Positions 7,292-16,351 are shown, counted from the stretch's first letter. The stretch is 64,000 bases of DNA from Actinocorallia populi (GCF_002995495.1 NZ_PVZV01000008.1:1-64000); one strand, 5' to 3'. The notes: generated by a model not told the origin, from the sequence alone. Translations and numbers: made by a program.

Positions 7292-9757
7292 TCAGGGGTT
7301 CAGGGTGAGGGTGTGGCGGGCGTGCTTCTCGATGGCGGCGGGGGTGGAGCGCCAGGGGATGGTCTTGCCTTCGGCCCACAGGGAGGTCTGGTCCCAGTAG
7401 TGGTCGGTGAAGGCGTGGCCGCTGGCGCCGGTGAGGTTGATGTAGCGGGAGGCGTCGAAGTCGGCGAGGTCGACGACCATGCGCATGGAGGGGACCCAGT
7501 CGACGCCGTAGCCCTCCTGGGCGTTCCAGCCGGTGGCGTTGACGATGGACTGGCCGCCGGACAGGTGCAGGGGGCCGCGGTTGAAGAGGCGTTCGACGGG
7601 GGCGATGCCCGAGGTGCCGAAGGTCTGGTTGGTGACGGTGAGGGTGTGCAGGTCGCCCCAGCGCCACTGTGAGGGGGCGTCGCCCAGCAGGTCGGTGAGC
7701 TCGTCGGCGGCCTTGCGGAGGGCGGACTTGAGGATGGTGTCGCGGTCCTCTTCGTCCGGCGTGGTGATGTCGTCCCAGTAGGGGTCGGCGGGGTCCTCCA
7801 GGAGGGAGCGGACGACCTCGAACCAGCGGTCGCCGCCGTCGGGGCGGGCGCCTTCGGGGAGGTCGTCGTTGAAGGTGAGCAGGACCAGGTGGCGCCAGGC
7901 GGCGTTGTAGAACGCGGCGGCGGCCGAGTCGACGGGCTGGGTGAAGTCCCAGCCGTCCAGCAGGTCGACGCCCTTGAGGCCGGCGCCCACCCGCTGCAGG
8001 TGCGGGACGAGAACGGGGGCGAAGCCGTTGCGGGAGTCCAGCTGGACGTCCGCCATGCCGGTCACGTCGATCTTGCCGTCGGCCTTCAGCAGCTCGTCGA
8101 TGCGGGCCGCGCGGTAGCCGTATGACCAGTCCTTGGTGAGCAGGTGCTCGTAGGAGGAGCCGACGACCGCGTTGTTGGCGGTGACGATGTAGCCCTTCTC
8201 CGGGTTCTGGATCGACGGGAGCTCCTCGTAGGGCAGGAAGCCCGTCCATTCGTGCTCGCCGTCCCAGCCGGGCACGGGCCGGGTGCCGTCGCCCTTGCTC
8301 CGGACCGGGATGCGGCCGGGGGCCTGGTAGCCGATGTTGCCGTCGACGTCCGCGTAGACGAGGTTCTGCGCGGGCACCTCGAACGAGGCGGCGGCCTCGC
8401 GGAAGGACGTCCAGTCCGTCGCGCGGTTCATCTGGAAGACGGCGTCGGCGGTGCGGCCCGGGTCCAGCGCCGTCCAGCGCATCGCGATCGCCTCGGTGGG
8501 GCCGGAGGCGAGCTTCGCGGAGTCCTCCAGCACGTCGGAGATGATCGGGCCGTGCCGGGTGGCGCGGACCGGGAGCCGGACGTCCTGGCCACCGGCGACC
8601 TTGATGGTCTCCTCACGGACCTGCAGCGGCTCCTTCTCGCCCTTGTACTCGGCGTTCTGCCCGTCGATCCGCTCCACGTACAGGTCGGTGACGTCGGGGC
8701 CGAGGTTGGTGAAGCCCCAGGCGACGCGGTGGTTGTGCCCGATGACGACGCCGGGCAGCCCGGAGAAGGTGAATCCGGTGACGTCGTAGGGGCACTCGGC
8801 GGTGACCTTCCGGCAGTGCAGTCCGGCCTGGTACCAGACCGACGGCATCTGCGGGGCCAGGTGCGGGTCGTTGGCCAGCAGCGGCTTGCCGGTGGCGGTG
8901 CGCGAACCGGAGACGACCCAGGAGTTGGAGCCGATCTCCGGGGCGCCGTTGCCGAGCATCTCCGGCATCGCCTGGATCGTCTCCAGCACGCTGCTCAGCG
9001 CGCGGGCGGGTGCCTGCACCGGCGTGCCGGAGGGCCGGTCGCCGGATTTCTCGGTGTCTCCCACGATGACGGGCATGCGCTCGTCGTCATAGGCGGGGTA
9101 GAGCCGGTCGACCCGCTCGGCGGGGAGCGCGGTGCCGGCCAGGGCGCGGCCGAGCTCGTCGTCCATGTTGGAGCGCAGGTCCCAGGCCATCGCCTTGAGC
9201 CAGGCCACCGAGTCGGCGGGGCTCCAGCGCTCGGGCCGGTAGCCGCTGCGCTGGATCCCCAGGACGGCGTACTCCAGGGACTGGTCGGAGGTGTCGGGGT
9301 GCTCGTCGAGCCAGGCGTTCACACCCGCGGCGTAGGCGTCCAGCAGCCGGACGGTCTCCGGCTCCAGAAGGGTGAGCTCCTGCTCGGCGACACGCCGCCA
9401 GCCCAGGGTCCGCACCACCTTGTCGGTCTCCAGGGTGGTCTCGCCGAACAGCTCCGACAGCCGGCCGGACGTGACGTGGCGCCGGAAGTCCATCTCCCAG
9501 AACCTGTCCTGCGCCGTGACGTAGCCCTGCGCCTTGAAGAGGTCCTCGGGGGTGTCGGCGTAGATCTGCGGCACTCCGTGTGCGTCCCGGTGGACGGTGA
9601 CCGGGGCGCTCAGCCCCGCCAGCCGGACCTCCCCGCCGTAGTCGGGGAAGGACCGGCGGACGGTCCACACCACCCAGAGGGAGGCCACGAGGGCGAGCAC
9701 GAGCAGGAGGGCAAGGACCCGGGCGCCCCAGCGGAGCGGCCGGGGCCATCGACGCAT
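7292..9757 (-). CDS. Penicillin acylase family (Ntn-hydrolase) amidase, membrane-anchored or exported
   Basis: The 821-residue precursor belongs to the penicillin G acylase family, which self-cleaves into alpha and beta chains. The beta-chain nucleophile is S277 in GSNSW, followed by DPHL. After a short arginine-rich start there is one hydrophobic segment (about 12-32), so the enzyme probably acts outside the membrane as a signal-anchored protein. Substrates may be N-acyl compounds such as acyl-homoserine lactones or cyclic lipopeptides; this cannot be read from sequence. I chose ATG 9757. A GTG at 9766 is an alternative, since TAGAGT lies seven bases before it. A near-palindrome TGACCCAGGTCA lies at 9780-9791, inside the promoter region. 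Confidence 0.85.
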   Translation of the reverse strand: MRRWPRPLRWGARVLALLLVLALVASLWVVWTVRRSFPDYGGEVRLAGLSAPVTVHRDAHGVPQIYADTPEDLFKAQGYVTAQDRFWEMDFRRHVTSGRLSELFGETTLETDKVVRTLGWRRVAEQELTLLEPETVRLLDAYAAGVNAWLDEHPDTSDQSLEYAVLGIQRSGYRPERWSPADSVAWLKAMAWDLRSNMDDELGRALAGTALPAERVDRLYPAYDDERMPVIVGDTEKSGDRPSGTPVQAPARALSSVLETIQAMPEMLGNGAPEIGSNSWVVSGSRTATGKPLLANDPHLAPQMPSVWYQAGLHCRKVTAECPYDVTGFTFSGLPGVVIGHNHRVAWGFTNLGPDVTDLYVERIDGQNAEYKGEKEPLQVREETIKVAGGQDVRLPVRATRHGPIISDVLEDSAKLASGPTEAIAMRWTALDPGRTADAVFQMNRATDWTSFREAAASFEVPAQNLVYADVDGNIGYQAPGRIPVRSKGDGTRPVPGWDGEHEWTGFLPYEELPSIQNPEKGYIVTANNAVVGSSYEHLLTKDWSYGYRAARIDELLKADGKIDVTGMADVQLDSRNGFAPVLVPHLQRVGAGLKGVDLLDGWDFTQPVDSAAAAFYNAAWRHLVLLTFNDDLPEGARPDGGDRWFEVVRSLLEDPADPYWDDITTPDEEDRDTILKSALRKAADELTDLLGDAPSQWRWGDLHTLTVTNQTFGTSGIAPVERLFNRGPLHLSGGQSIVNATGWNAQEGYGVDWVPSMRMVVDLADFDASRYINLTGASGHAFTDHYWDQTSLWAEGKTIPWRSTPAAIEKHARHTLTLNP

Positions 9758-9788
9758 GACATTCACGCCGAGCACTCTATGACCCAGG

Positions 9789-10886
9789 TCACGCAAAGTC
9801 CGTATTTGCCTCTCTACCTCCCGTTTCTTCCGCTTGTCCGGTCCTGGTCGAGCCCGGACGCCGCCGGGCCGCGGCCGGAGGCGGGTGCTCCTCGGAGAGG
9901 CCGGCGCGCAGTTCGGGAGGGTCTCGGTAGGAGTCGGCGAGCTCTCGGGGCGTCAGGCCGATCGTGATCGACGAGGGGTGCATGCCGGAGACGATGGCCT
10001 GGCGGAGCAGCAGGGCCATGGAGTAGGCCGGGTCGGCTTCCAGGGCCAGGTCGAGGGCGAGGTTGGCGAGCCCGCCCTCACCGGACAGGAGGGCGCAGTA
10101 GGCGAACAGGGAGGCGGGCGCCGCCAGGAGCGGGGGCGCGGTGCGCCGCAGGACGTGGCGCCAGAACTCCAGGTGCTCCGGGATCGCGCCGGGGTCGATG
10201 CGCACCCAGGCCTCGTCCCGCACCCGGATCGCACCCAGGGCCACGGTGAGGCGGGCGATCCGCGGCACCGAGGGCGGCGGATCACCCCGTTCCAGCTCCG
10301 CGGCGAGCGTGCGCACCAGCGCGAGGCCCTCGGCCACCGCCACCTCCCCGCCGATTCCGGCGGTCTCGCGCAGGGCCAGCGCCCGTACGGGATCGGGCAG
10401 CGGGGCGATGGTCGCCGCGAGGCACTCCCGTCCGGGCAGCGCGACCAGCCCGTCGAGCACGGCCTGCGCCGCCAGCGGGGTGGCGGTGAGCGGGCTGCCC
10501 TCGCCTTCGTCGAACGAGTCCGGCCAGAAGCGCCCCTCGTGGACGCGCACCGTCTCGTGCACGGGGATCCCGGCGCCCCGCAGCGCCCGGACGGCCAGCT
10601 CGACCGATGGAGCCACCTGTTCCCGTGGTCCGTAGCCGACGAGCATCGCGGTCTTGAAGTCGTGGAAGGCCAGCACCTCGGCCAGATGCAGGGCGGCCGG
10701 GGGTGGAAGGGACAGGTCGTACCGCAGCGCGCAGGAGCCGCGCGGACCGCCGCAGCCGATCGCCACCAGGCTGTCGGACGGGTGGAAGCCCAGCATGTAG
10801 GGCACCGCCGAGACCAGGTCCGCCGCGTCGCGGATGACCAGCGGGGAGGAGCCCCGCCGCGGACCACCGAGCCGTGAATCGTTCAT
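9789..10886 (-). CDS. DUF4192 domain-containing protein
   Basis: This 365-residue cytoplasmic protein has the DUF4192 hallmarks near its N-terminus: LVIRDAADLVSAVPYMLGFHP, then SLVAI. The family is common in actinobacteria and has no established function. The start is ATG 10886 with no clear Shine-Dalgarno sequence. The gene is transcribed leftward with its end only about 30 bases from the amidase start, so the two may be co-transcribed, though the amidase seems to have its own -10. The C-terminal 35 residues are proline-, arginine- and glutamate-rich and probably disordered. Confidence 0.8.
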   Translation of the reverse strand: MNDSRLGGPRRGSSPLVIRDAADLVSAVPYMLGFHPSDSLVAIGCGGPRGSCALRYDLSLPPPAALHLAEVLAFHDFKTAMLVGYGPREQVAPSVELAVRALRGAGIPVHETVRVHEGRFWPDSFDEGEGSPLTATPLAAQAVLDGLVALPGRECLAATIAPLPDPVRALALRETAGIGGEVAVAEGLALVRTLAAELERGDPPPSVPRIARLTVALGAIRVRDEAWVRIDPGAIPEHLEFWRHVLRRTAPPLLAAPASLFAYCALLSGEGGLANLALDLALEADPAYSMALLLRQAIVSGMHPSSITIGLTPRELADSYRDPPELRAGLSEEHPPPAAARRRPGSTRTGQAEETGGREANTDFA

Positions 10887-10998
10887 GGCCCGACGTTTTC
10901 ACGGATCACGAGGGCTCGCAGGAGTCCCTGTGGACAGTGCGGCGTGCTCGGCCGCGGGCGGCTCGCCGTCGGGCGCGTTCTGCCTGCGGACGGCCGGC

Positions 10999-11343
10999 TC
11001 AGAGCGACCCGCGCTGGTGTTTGTTACGTTCGTTCCATTCGCGCATTCGTTTGGGATATCCAGTGATTTGTACGTCGTAGACCGGCAGTTTCAGATCCCG
11101 CGCCACCTTGGCGATGACCGCGGGCGCGCCGACCCGGCGCCGGATCCACTCGCCGTCGTGGGCGATCGCGACCGCGGTGGTGTCGGTGGCGAAGGTCTCG
11201 GGTTCGACGTAGAACTCCACACCCTGCCGGTCCTTGGCGAAGGCGATGAGCGCCTTGAGGTCGGAGTTCGTCGCTTCCCGGTCGAATCGCTGGATCGACG
11301 CCCCGCGGTGGCGGCGAAGTCCGAAACGGTCCCAGAACTTCAT
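10999..11343 (-). CDS. Small conserved-looking protein of unknown function
   Basis: I do not recognise a family. The 114-residue product starts MKFWDRFGLRRHRG and continues with a compact alpha/beta-looking sequence (LKALIAFAKDRQGVEFYVEP, then VYDVQITGYPKRMREW) and a basic tail. There is no signal peptide or transmembrane segment. ATG 11343 is chosen because the upstream extension is hydrophobic and repetitive and a GGAATCAGG stretch immediately precedes this ATG; ATG 11358 is the alternative. Codon usage with G or C at third positions supports real coding. It is divergent from the deacetylase gene. Confidence 0.65.
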   Translation of the reverse strand: MKFWDRFGLRRHRGASIQRFDREATNSDLKALIAFAKDRQGVEFYVEPETFATDTTAVAIAHDGEWIRRRVGAPAVIAKVARDLKLPVYDVQITGYPKRMREWNERNKHQRGSL

Positions 11344-11468
11344 CCTGATTCCGACCATCCTGTGGGGGAAAAGGGGAGGGAAAACGATAACGAAGATATC
11401 CGGCATCTGGTTCCCAAGGGTGTATGCCAGGGCATGTCCCTATCGTTTCCGAGGGTTCGGGGGGAGCG

Positions 11469-12266
11469 ATGCGGCGGATCGTGCTGATGGCCGGGCTTAT
11501 CGGGACTCTGGTGGCCTGCGGCGGTTCAGCGGGGAACGTCAAGCCGATGCACGCGGCCGAGACCGCGTCGTCGGCACCGTTGCCGGTGTCGTTGAAGGAG
11601 CCGGATCCGGACGTCCGCCGCGGGCTGCGGCCGGAGTACACCAGGACGAACTGCGCGGTGCTCAAGTGCGTGGCGCTCACCTTCGACGACGGTCCGGCGA
11701 AGGAGACCGAGCTGCTGCTGCGCATCCTGGCCCGGTACGGGGTGAAGGCCACCTTCTTCGTGGTGGGCCGGATGGTCGAGGAGAACCCGGACATCCTGCG
11801 CAGGGAGCTGATGGAGGGCCACGAGATCGGCAACCACAGCTGGAGCCACACCAGCCTCGCCGCGCTCTCCCCGGACGGGGTCCGCGCGGAACTCGGCAGG
11901 ACCCAGGCGGCCATCAAGACGCACACCGGCCGCGACACGACCCTGATGCGCCCCCCCTACGGCGCGACCAACGAGCGCGTCGCCGCGGTGGCGCGGGAGC
12001 TGGGCCTGGCCGAGATCATGTGGGCGGTGGACCCGCTCGACTGGAAGGACCGCGACTCCGTCCAGGTCAGGCGCAGGGTGCTCGAACAGACCGGGCCGGG
12101 CGACATCGTCCTGCTGCACGACATCCACCTGAGCAGCATCGAGGCGGTGCCGGAGATCCTGGCGGGGCTGGCCGAACGCGGCTACCGGTTCGTGACGGTC
12201 AGCGAACTGCTGGCCGGGACCCCCGTCGAGTCCGGCCGGCAGTACCGGGAGCGCTCCACCACCTGA
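11469..12266 (+). CDS. Polysaccharide deacetylase (CE4/NodB-like) lipoprotein
   Basis: The 265-residue protein has a lipoprotein signal (lipobox LVAC, acylated C17), a short linker, and a NodB domain. Catalytic and metal residues are visible: D73-D74 in TFDDGP, H123 and H127 in HSWSH, RPPYG, and LLHD near the C-terminus. It should remove N-acetyl groups from peptidoglycan or another cell-wall glycan on the outer face of the membrane. ATG 11469 is chosen because the signal peptide begins there and GGGGAG precedes it; an earlier in-frame ATG at 11424 would bury the signal. Confidence 0.9.
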   Translation: MRRIVLMAGLIGTLVACGGSAGNVKPMHAAETASSAPLPVSLKEPDPDVRRGLRPEYTRTNCAVLKCVALTFDDGPAKETELLLRILARYGVKATFFVVGRMVEENPDILRRELMEGHEIGNHSWSHTSLAALSPDGVRAELGRTQAAIKTHTGRDTTLMRPPYGATNERVAAVARELGLAEIMWAVDPLDWKDRDSVQVRRRVLEQTGPGDIVLLHDIHLSSIEAVPEILAGLAERGYRFVTVSELLAGTPVESGRQYRERSTT

Positions 12267-12287
12267 ACACCGTCGCCACCGGGCGTA

Positions 12288-12316
12288 TTGTCCTTATGTC
12301 CTGCCCGTAATAGAAC
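12288..12316 (+). promoter_or_regulatory. Candidate promoter of the tms-like operon
   Basis: TTGTCC (12288-12293) and TAGAAC (12311-12316) are 17 bases apart, giving a leader of about 105 bases before ATG 12429. A near-palindrome GGCATTAATTGCC lies just downstream in the leader and might bind a regulator. Confidence 0.4.
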
Positions 12317-12428
12317 GGAGTCTGGCATTAATTGCCGGTGGCGAGAGGCGCCAAATGAGCGTAGATCTTTTCTGGGGAGACAGGTTTGCGCTCACCGGCG
12401 GATGTGAAGATCGGAGGGGGAGGCACCC

Positions 12429-13760
12429 ATGCTCATAGTCGGATCCTCACATGACGAGGCGGTCGCCGCGCTGCGCGCGTCCTATTCCGCGATCCCGCCG
12501 GGCTCTCCGGTGCGGCTGGCCAAGACGACCTCGAACCTGTTCCGTTTCCGGGACGCCCCGGCCGCGCCGGGCCTGGACGTGGGCGGGTTCGACAGGGTGC
12601 TGGAGGTGCGCGGCGACACCGCCGTCGTCCAGGGGATGACCACCTACGAGGACCTGGTGGCCGAGACGCTGCGCCACGGCATGATGCCGACGGTGGTCCC
12701 GCAGCTGAAGACCATCACCCTGGGCGGGGCCGTCACGGGCCTGGGCATCGAGTCGACGTCGTTCCGGCTGGGCCTGCCGCACGAGGCCGTCCGGGAGATG
12801 GACGTCCTCACCGGGGACGGCCGGATCGTCACCGCCCGCCGCGACAACGAGCACGCCGACCTCTTCTACGGCTTCCCCAACTCCTACGGAACGCTCGGGT
12901 ACGCGCTGAAGCTCACGATCGACCTCATCCCGGTGAAGCCGTTCGTGAAGCTGAGACACCTGCGGTTCTCCGACGCCGCCGAGGCGTCGCGGGCCATCCT
13001 GGAGATCGAGGACGCCGACTTCCTGGACGGCACGGTGTTCGGGCCGGACGAGGTCTACCTGACGGTGGGCACGTTCACCGACAGCGCGCCCTACCTGTCG
13101 GACTACACCGGGCAGCGGATCTACTTCCGCTCCGTCCAGGAGCGTTCGATCGACTTCCTGACCGTGCACGACTACCTGTGGCGCTGGGACACCGACTGGT
13201 TCTGGTGCTCGGGCGCCTTCGGGCTGCAGCGCCCCTGGGTGCGCCGGATGTGGCCGGACTCCCGCAAGCGCTCCGACGTCTACCGCAGGCTCGTCGCGCT
13301 GGACAAGCGCACCCACCTCACCGCGCGGATCGACCGCTGGACGGGCAGGCCGCCGCGGGAGGACGTCATCCAGGACATCGAGGTCCCCACCGAGCGGCTG
13401 CCGGAGTTCCTGGAGTTCTTCCACGAGGAGATCGGCATGAGCCCGGTCTGGCTCTGCCCGCTCAAGGCGAGGGAGAAGTGGCCGCTGTACCCGTTGGAAC
13501 CCGGCCGCAGCTATGTCAACGTCGGCTTCTGGGGGACCGTCCCCCAGCAGCCGGGAAAGTTGCCCGACCACCACAACCGCCGTATCGAACGTGTGGTGGA
13601 CGCGCTGGATGGTCACAAATCCCTCTATTCCACCTCTTTCTATACGCGCGATGAATTCTGGCGGCACTACGACGGTGCCACCTATCAGGCGCTCAAGGAC
13701 GAATACGACCCCGAGCGCCGTTTGTATGATCTCTACGAAAAGTGTGTGAGGGGCACATGA
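12429..13760 (+). CDS. tmsA: FAD-binding oxidoreductase, TmsA/BfaA-like (10-methylene fatty acid reductase)
   Basis: The 443-residue protein has a PCMH-type FAD domain (FAD_binding_4): TTYEDLVAETLRHGMMPTVVPQLKTITLGGAVTGLGIES, then SYGTLGY. It resembles DHCR24-like reductases and the mycobacterial BfaA/TmsA proteins. Those enzymes reduce a 10-methylene-stearoyl chain to 10-methylstearate (tuberculostearic acid). The adjoining Cfa-like methyltransferase makes the methylene intermediate from oleoyl lipid with SAM. The stop overlaps the next start as ATGA (13757-13760), so translation is coupled. A strong Shine-Dalgarno (GGAGG twice) precedes ATG 12429. The pathway role is inferred from family and pairing. 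Confidence 0.8.
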   Translation: MLIVGSSHDEAVAALRASYSAIPPGSPVRLAKTTSNLFRFRDAPAAPGLDVGGFDRVLEVRGDTAVVQGMTTYEDLVAETLRHGMMPTVVPQLKTITLGGAVTGLGIESTSFRLGLPHEAVREMDVLTGDGRIVTARRDNEHADLFYGFPNSYGTLGYALKLTIDLIPVKPFVKLRHLRFSDAAEASRAILEIEDADFLDGTVFGPDEVYLTVGTFTDSAPYLSDYTGQRIYFRSVQERSIDFLTVHDYLWRWDTDWFWCSGAFGLQRPWVRRMWPDSRKRSDVYRRLVALDKRTHLTARIDRWTGRPPREDVIQDIEVPTERLPEFLEFFHEEIGMSPVWLCPLKAREKWPLYPLEPGRSYVNVGFWGTVPQQPGKLPDHHNRRIERVVDALDGHKSLYSTSFYTRDEFWRHYDGATYQALKDEYDPERRLYDLYEKCVRGT

Positions 13761-15019
13761 CCCTGGCTGAAGTCTTCGAGAAAGTGACACACGGGGAGAC
13801 CGTTCCGGTCGAGTTCGCGGCCTACGACGGCAGCCGCGCCGGCAGCTCCGACGCCGACGTCCGGATCGAGATCAGGTCGCCCTACGCGGTGTCCTACCTG
13901 GTCCGCTCACCCGGCCTCCTCGGTCTGGCCCGCGCCTACGTGGCCGGGCACATCGAGGTGTACGGCGACATGTACACCACCTTGAGCCGGCTCTCCCGCA
14001 CGCTGAGCGGGCTCACCGTCACCGACCGGCTGAAGGTGCTCGCGAGCGTCGCGGACGACCCGCTGCTGCGGGCCGCCGCCGCCACCAGGATGCCCCCGCC
14101 CTCCGTCGAGGTGCGCGGGGCGGGACGGCTGCGGCGGCACAGCAAGAAACGCGACGCCAAGGCCATCAGCCACCACTACGACGTCTCCAACACCTTCTAC
14201 GCCTGGGTGCTGGGCCCCTCCATGGCCTACACGTGCGCCCTCTACCCCACCCTGGAGACCACCCTCGAGGAGGCGCAGAGCGCCAAGTTCGACCTGGTGG
14301 CGCGCAAACTCGGCCTGGAGCCGGGCATGCGCCTGCTGGACATCGGCTGCGGCTGGGGCGGCATGGTCATGCACGCCGCCCGCGAGTACGGGGTCAGGGC
14401 ACTGGGCGTGACCCTGTCCAAGCAGCAGGCCGAGTGGGCGCAGAAGGCCATCGCCGAGGCAGGGCTGAGCGGGCTGGCCGAGGTGCGCCACCTGGACTAC
14501 CGGGACGTGCCCGAGGCCGGGTTCGACGCGGTCAGCTCGATCGGCCTGACCGAGCACATCGGGCAGGCGAACATCCCCGGCTACTTCCAGTTCCTGCACC
14601 GCAAGCTCAAGCCGGGCGGGCGGCTGCTCAACCACTGCATCACCCGGCCCGACAACACCCAGGAGTCGATCCGCCCGGACGGCTTCATCAACCGGTACGT
14701 CTTCCCCGACGGGGAGCTGGAGGGCCCCGGCTTCCTCCTCACCCAGATGAACGACCAGGGTTTCGAGATCCGGCACGAGGAGAACCTCCGCGAGCACTAC
14801 GCGATGACCCTGCGCGACTGGTGCCGCAACCTGGACGCGCACTGGGACGACGCGGTCGCCGAGGTCGGCTCGGAGACGGCCCGGGTCTGGCGGCTCTACA
14901 TGGCCGGCTGCCGGCTCGGCTTCGAGCAGAACATGGTGCAGCTGCACCAGATCCTGGGCGTGAAGCTCCCCGCCTCCAAGGAGTCGGGGATGCCGTTGCG
15001 CGCCGCCTGGGGCATCTGA
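13757..15019 (+). CDS. tmsB: Cyclopropane-fatty-acyl-phospholipid synthase-like methyltransferase, TmsB/BfaB type
   Basis: The 420-residue SAM-dependent methyltransferase has an N-terminal lipid-binding part and a Rossmann domain with LLDIGCGWGG (193-202). It also has the Cfa markers SHHYDVSN (138-145) and SMAYTCALY (155-163). Paired with an FAD oxidoreductase it fits TmsB/BfaB, which methylates the double bond of oleoyl chains in phospholipids to give a 10-methylene intermediate, rather than a classical cyclopropane synthase. It acts at the inner face of the membrane. The start ATG 13757 overlaps the previous stop; GAGGGG lies seven bases before it. An in-frame ATG at 13742 is less likely. 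Confidence 0.85.
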   Translation: MTLAEVFEKVTHGETVPVEFAAYDGSRAGSSDADVRIEIRSPYAVSYLVRSPGLLGLARAYVAGHIEVYGDMYTTLSRLSRTLSGLTVTDRLKVLASVADDPLLRAAAATRMPPPSVEVRGAGRLRRHSKKRDAKAISHHYDVSNTFYAWVLGPSMAYTCALYPTLETTLEEAQSAKFDLVARKLGLEPGMRLLDIGCGWGGMVMHAAREYGVRALGVTLSKQQAEWAQKAIAEAGLSGLAEVRHLDYRDVPEAGFDAVSSIGLTEHIGQANIPGYFQFLHRKLKPGGRLLNHCITRPDNTQESIRPDGFINRYVFPDGELEGPGFLLTQMNDQGFEIRHEENLREHYAMTLRDWCRNLDAHWDDAVAEVGSETARVWRLYMAGCRLGFEQNMVQLHQILGVKLPASKESGMPLRAAWGI

Positions 15020-15081
15020 CCCGGAACACGAGGGCGGGCGGCGGCCGACGGTCCGCCACCCGCCCTCCTGCCCACGGCAGG

Positions 15082-15421
15082 CGTGCGCCCGTCGGCACAC
15101 CCCCGCGCGCCGACCACTCACTCCACGAAGAGCCGTGTGCCCGGTGGCGGTCTGGTTGCGGCCGATTGCGCATTGTGCGTGCCGGTTGTCCGCTGGGAAG
15201 TCGTGCGCCTGTCGGCTTGCCGCCTGTGGTCGGTCGCGTGTCGACCGCTTCACGAGGAGCCGTGTGCTCGGTGGTCTGGTTGTGGCTGGCTGTGCGTTGT
15301 GTGCGCTGGTTGTTCTCTGGGAAGTCGTACGCCCGTCGGCACGCCGCCCATGGTCGATCGCTCCACGAGAAACCGTGTGCTCGGTGGCGGTCGGTTGGGC
15401 GCTGGGTGTTCTTCGGGGAGG
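15082..15421. repeat. Three degenerate tandem copies of a 96-125 bp unit
   Basis: Units begin at 15082, 15201 and 15326, each opening with CGTRCGCCYGTCGGC. Each continues through TTCACGAGGAGCCGTGTGC or variants (CTCCACGAAGAG..., CTCCACGAGAAA...), then CGGTGG and a GT-rich stretch. The first two end in CTGGGAAGT. A truncated fourth start, CGTGCGTCGG, follows at 15422. Unit lengths are 119, 125 and 96 bases. Function is unknown. Confidence 0.75.
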
Positions 15422-15493
15422 CGTGCGTCGGCTGCTCGGGGGACTGTCCACAGGAGGCGGGGAGGGGACGCGGGGAATGTCGGTGGGCGGACC

Positions 15494-15499
15494 TAGCTT
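15494..15499 (+). promoter_or_regulatory. -10 element of the unknown gene at 15506 (leaderless)
   Basis: TAGCTT at 15494-15499, then GCCGGT, then ATG 15506. The six-base spacing predicts that the transcript begins at the start codon. No -35 is clear. Confidence 0.5.
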
Positions 15500-15505
15500 G
15501 CCGGT

Positions 15506-16351
15506 ATGACGAAGACGCTGATCCTGCCGGTGCCCGAGGTGGTCCACGCCGTGTATCTGGTCGCGGCTCCGCTGTGGATCCCGCCGGAGCCGGGGGCGGG
15601 GACGTTAGCGCTGGTCGATGTCGTCGACGGGCGGGAGCCGCCGCTGCCCTGGCTGGTCCAGGCGGGTGAGTGCCCCCGGTGCGCCCGGTGCGGTCTGGAG
15701 CACGACAACCCGGTCGTCAGGCGGCTGCGCGAGGCCGGAAGGCATCTGCGGGTCACCGCCACGGGGCCGGCGGCCTGGCCGCCCGACCACCTCACCGTCG
15801 CCGCGTCCGTCGCCTACGACCTGGCCGAGCGCACCGGCGGGGTCCTCGTCGACGCCGCCACCGCCGACCTCGAGCCCTGGGCCCGGCCGCCCGACCCCTT
15901 CGACGTGCCGGAGGGTTTCGCGGCCGCCGAATGGCTCTCGGTCGCGGGCCTGCCCGACCCGGCGCCGCGCCGCTCCTGGACCCTGTGCACCAGGGGCCTG
16001 CGGATCTTCGGCCTCCCCGAGCTCAGGGTCCGGCGTATCACCTCTCGGCAACGATCCGGCTGGACGGAGGTCCTGCTCGCCCTCGCCCAGCGCCTGCTGC
16101 GCGAGCACTGGGCGGCGCTGGCCCGCCCCCCGATCCCGGCCTTCCGCGAGTTCCCCGCCGGCCTCGCGGTGACCGCGGCCGACCTGGGCGCGGCCCTGGC
16201 CCGCTGCCCGCACGGCAGGGCCCGCACCCGCCTGTCCCTCCGCCTCGATCCCGGCTTCCCGGGCCGTCCCGCCCACCTCACCGTCACCGCCCCCGGTTCC
16301 CGGCCCTCCCCGCTCTGGCGCGAGAGGGCCCTCACCGACCTCGGCCTGTGA
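15506..16351 (+). CDS. Hypothetical protein
   Basis: I do not recognise this 281-residue protein. It begins MTKTLILPVPEVVHAVYLVAAPLW, and contains CPRCARCGLEHDNP (about 53-66), a possible metal site. It then has VAASVAYDLAERTGGVLVDAATADLEPW (a stretch reminiscent of domains that assess an amino acid signature beside a PW pair), and a C-terminal beta-rich part. No signal peptide or membrane helix is visible. It is a single gene behind a leaderless-type promoter and is followed by a GC-rich repeat region, then a convergent P450 gene. Length and codon use support a real gene; no function should be assigned. Confidence 0.6.
   Translation: MTKTLILPVPEVVHAVYLVAAPLWIPPEPGAGTLALVDVVDGREPPLPWLVQAGECPRCARCGLEHDNPVVRRLREAGRHLRVTATGPAAWPPDHLTVAASVAYDLAERTGGVLVDAATADLEPWARPPDPFDVPEGFAAAEWLSVAGLPDPAPRRSWTLCTRGLRIFGLPELRVRRITSRQRSGWTEVLLALAQRLLREHWAALARPPIPAFREFPAGLAVTAADLGAALARCPHGRARTRLSLRLDPGFPGRPAHLTVTAPGSRPSPLWRERALTDLGL

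Larger units (their letters stand above)
15020..15505. other. Gene-free region holding degenerate tandem repeats
   Basis: The 486 bases between tmsB and the next gene contain the repeat array described separately and a -10 element at the right end. Reading frames across it are arginine-, cysteine- and serine-rich, inconsistent between copies, and not convincing as genes. Confidence 0.6.

Noticed and set aside
15083-15509. Cysteine-rich open frames across the tandem repeat
   Set aside because: Frames shift between repeat copies and start sites lack both ribosome-binding sites and -10 elements.
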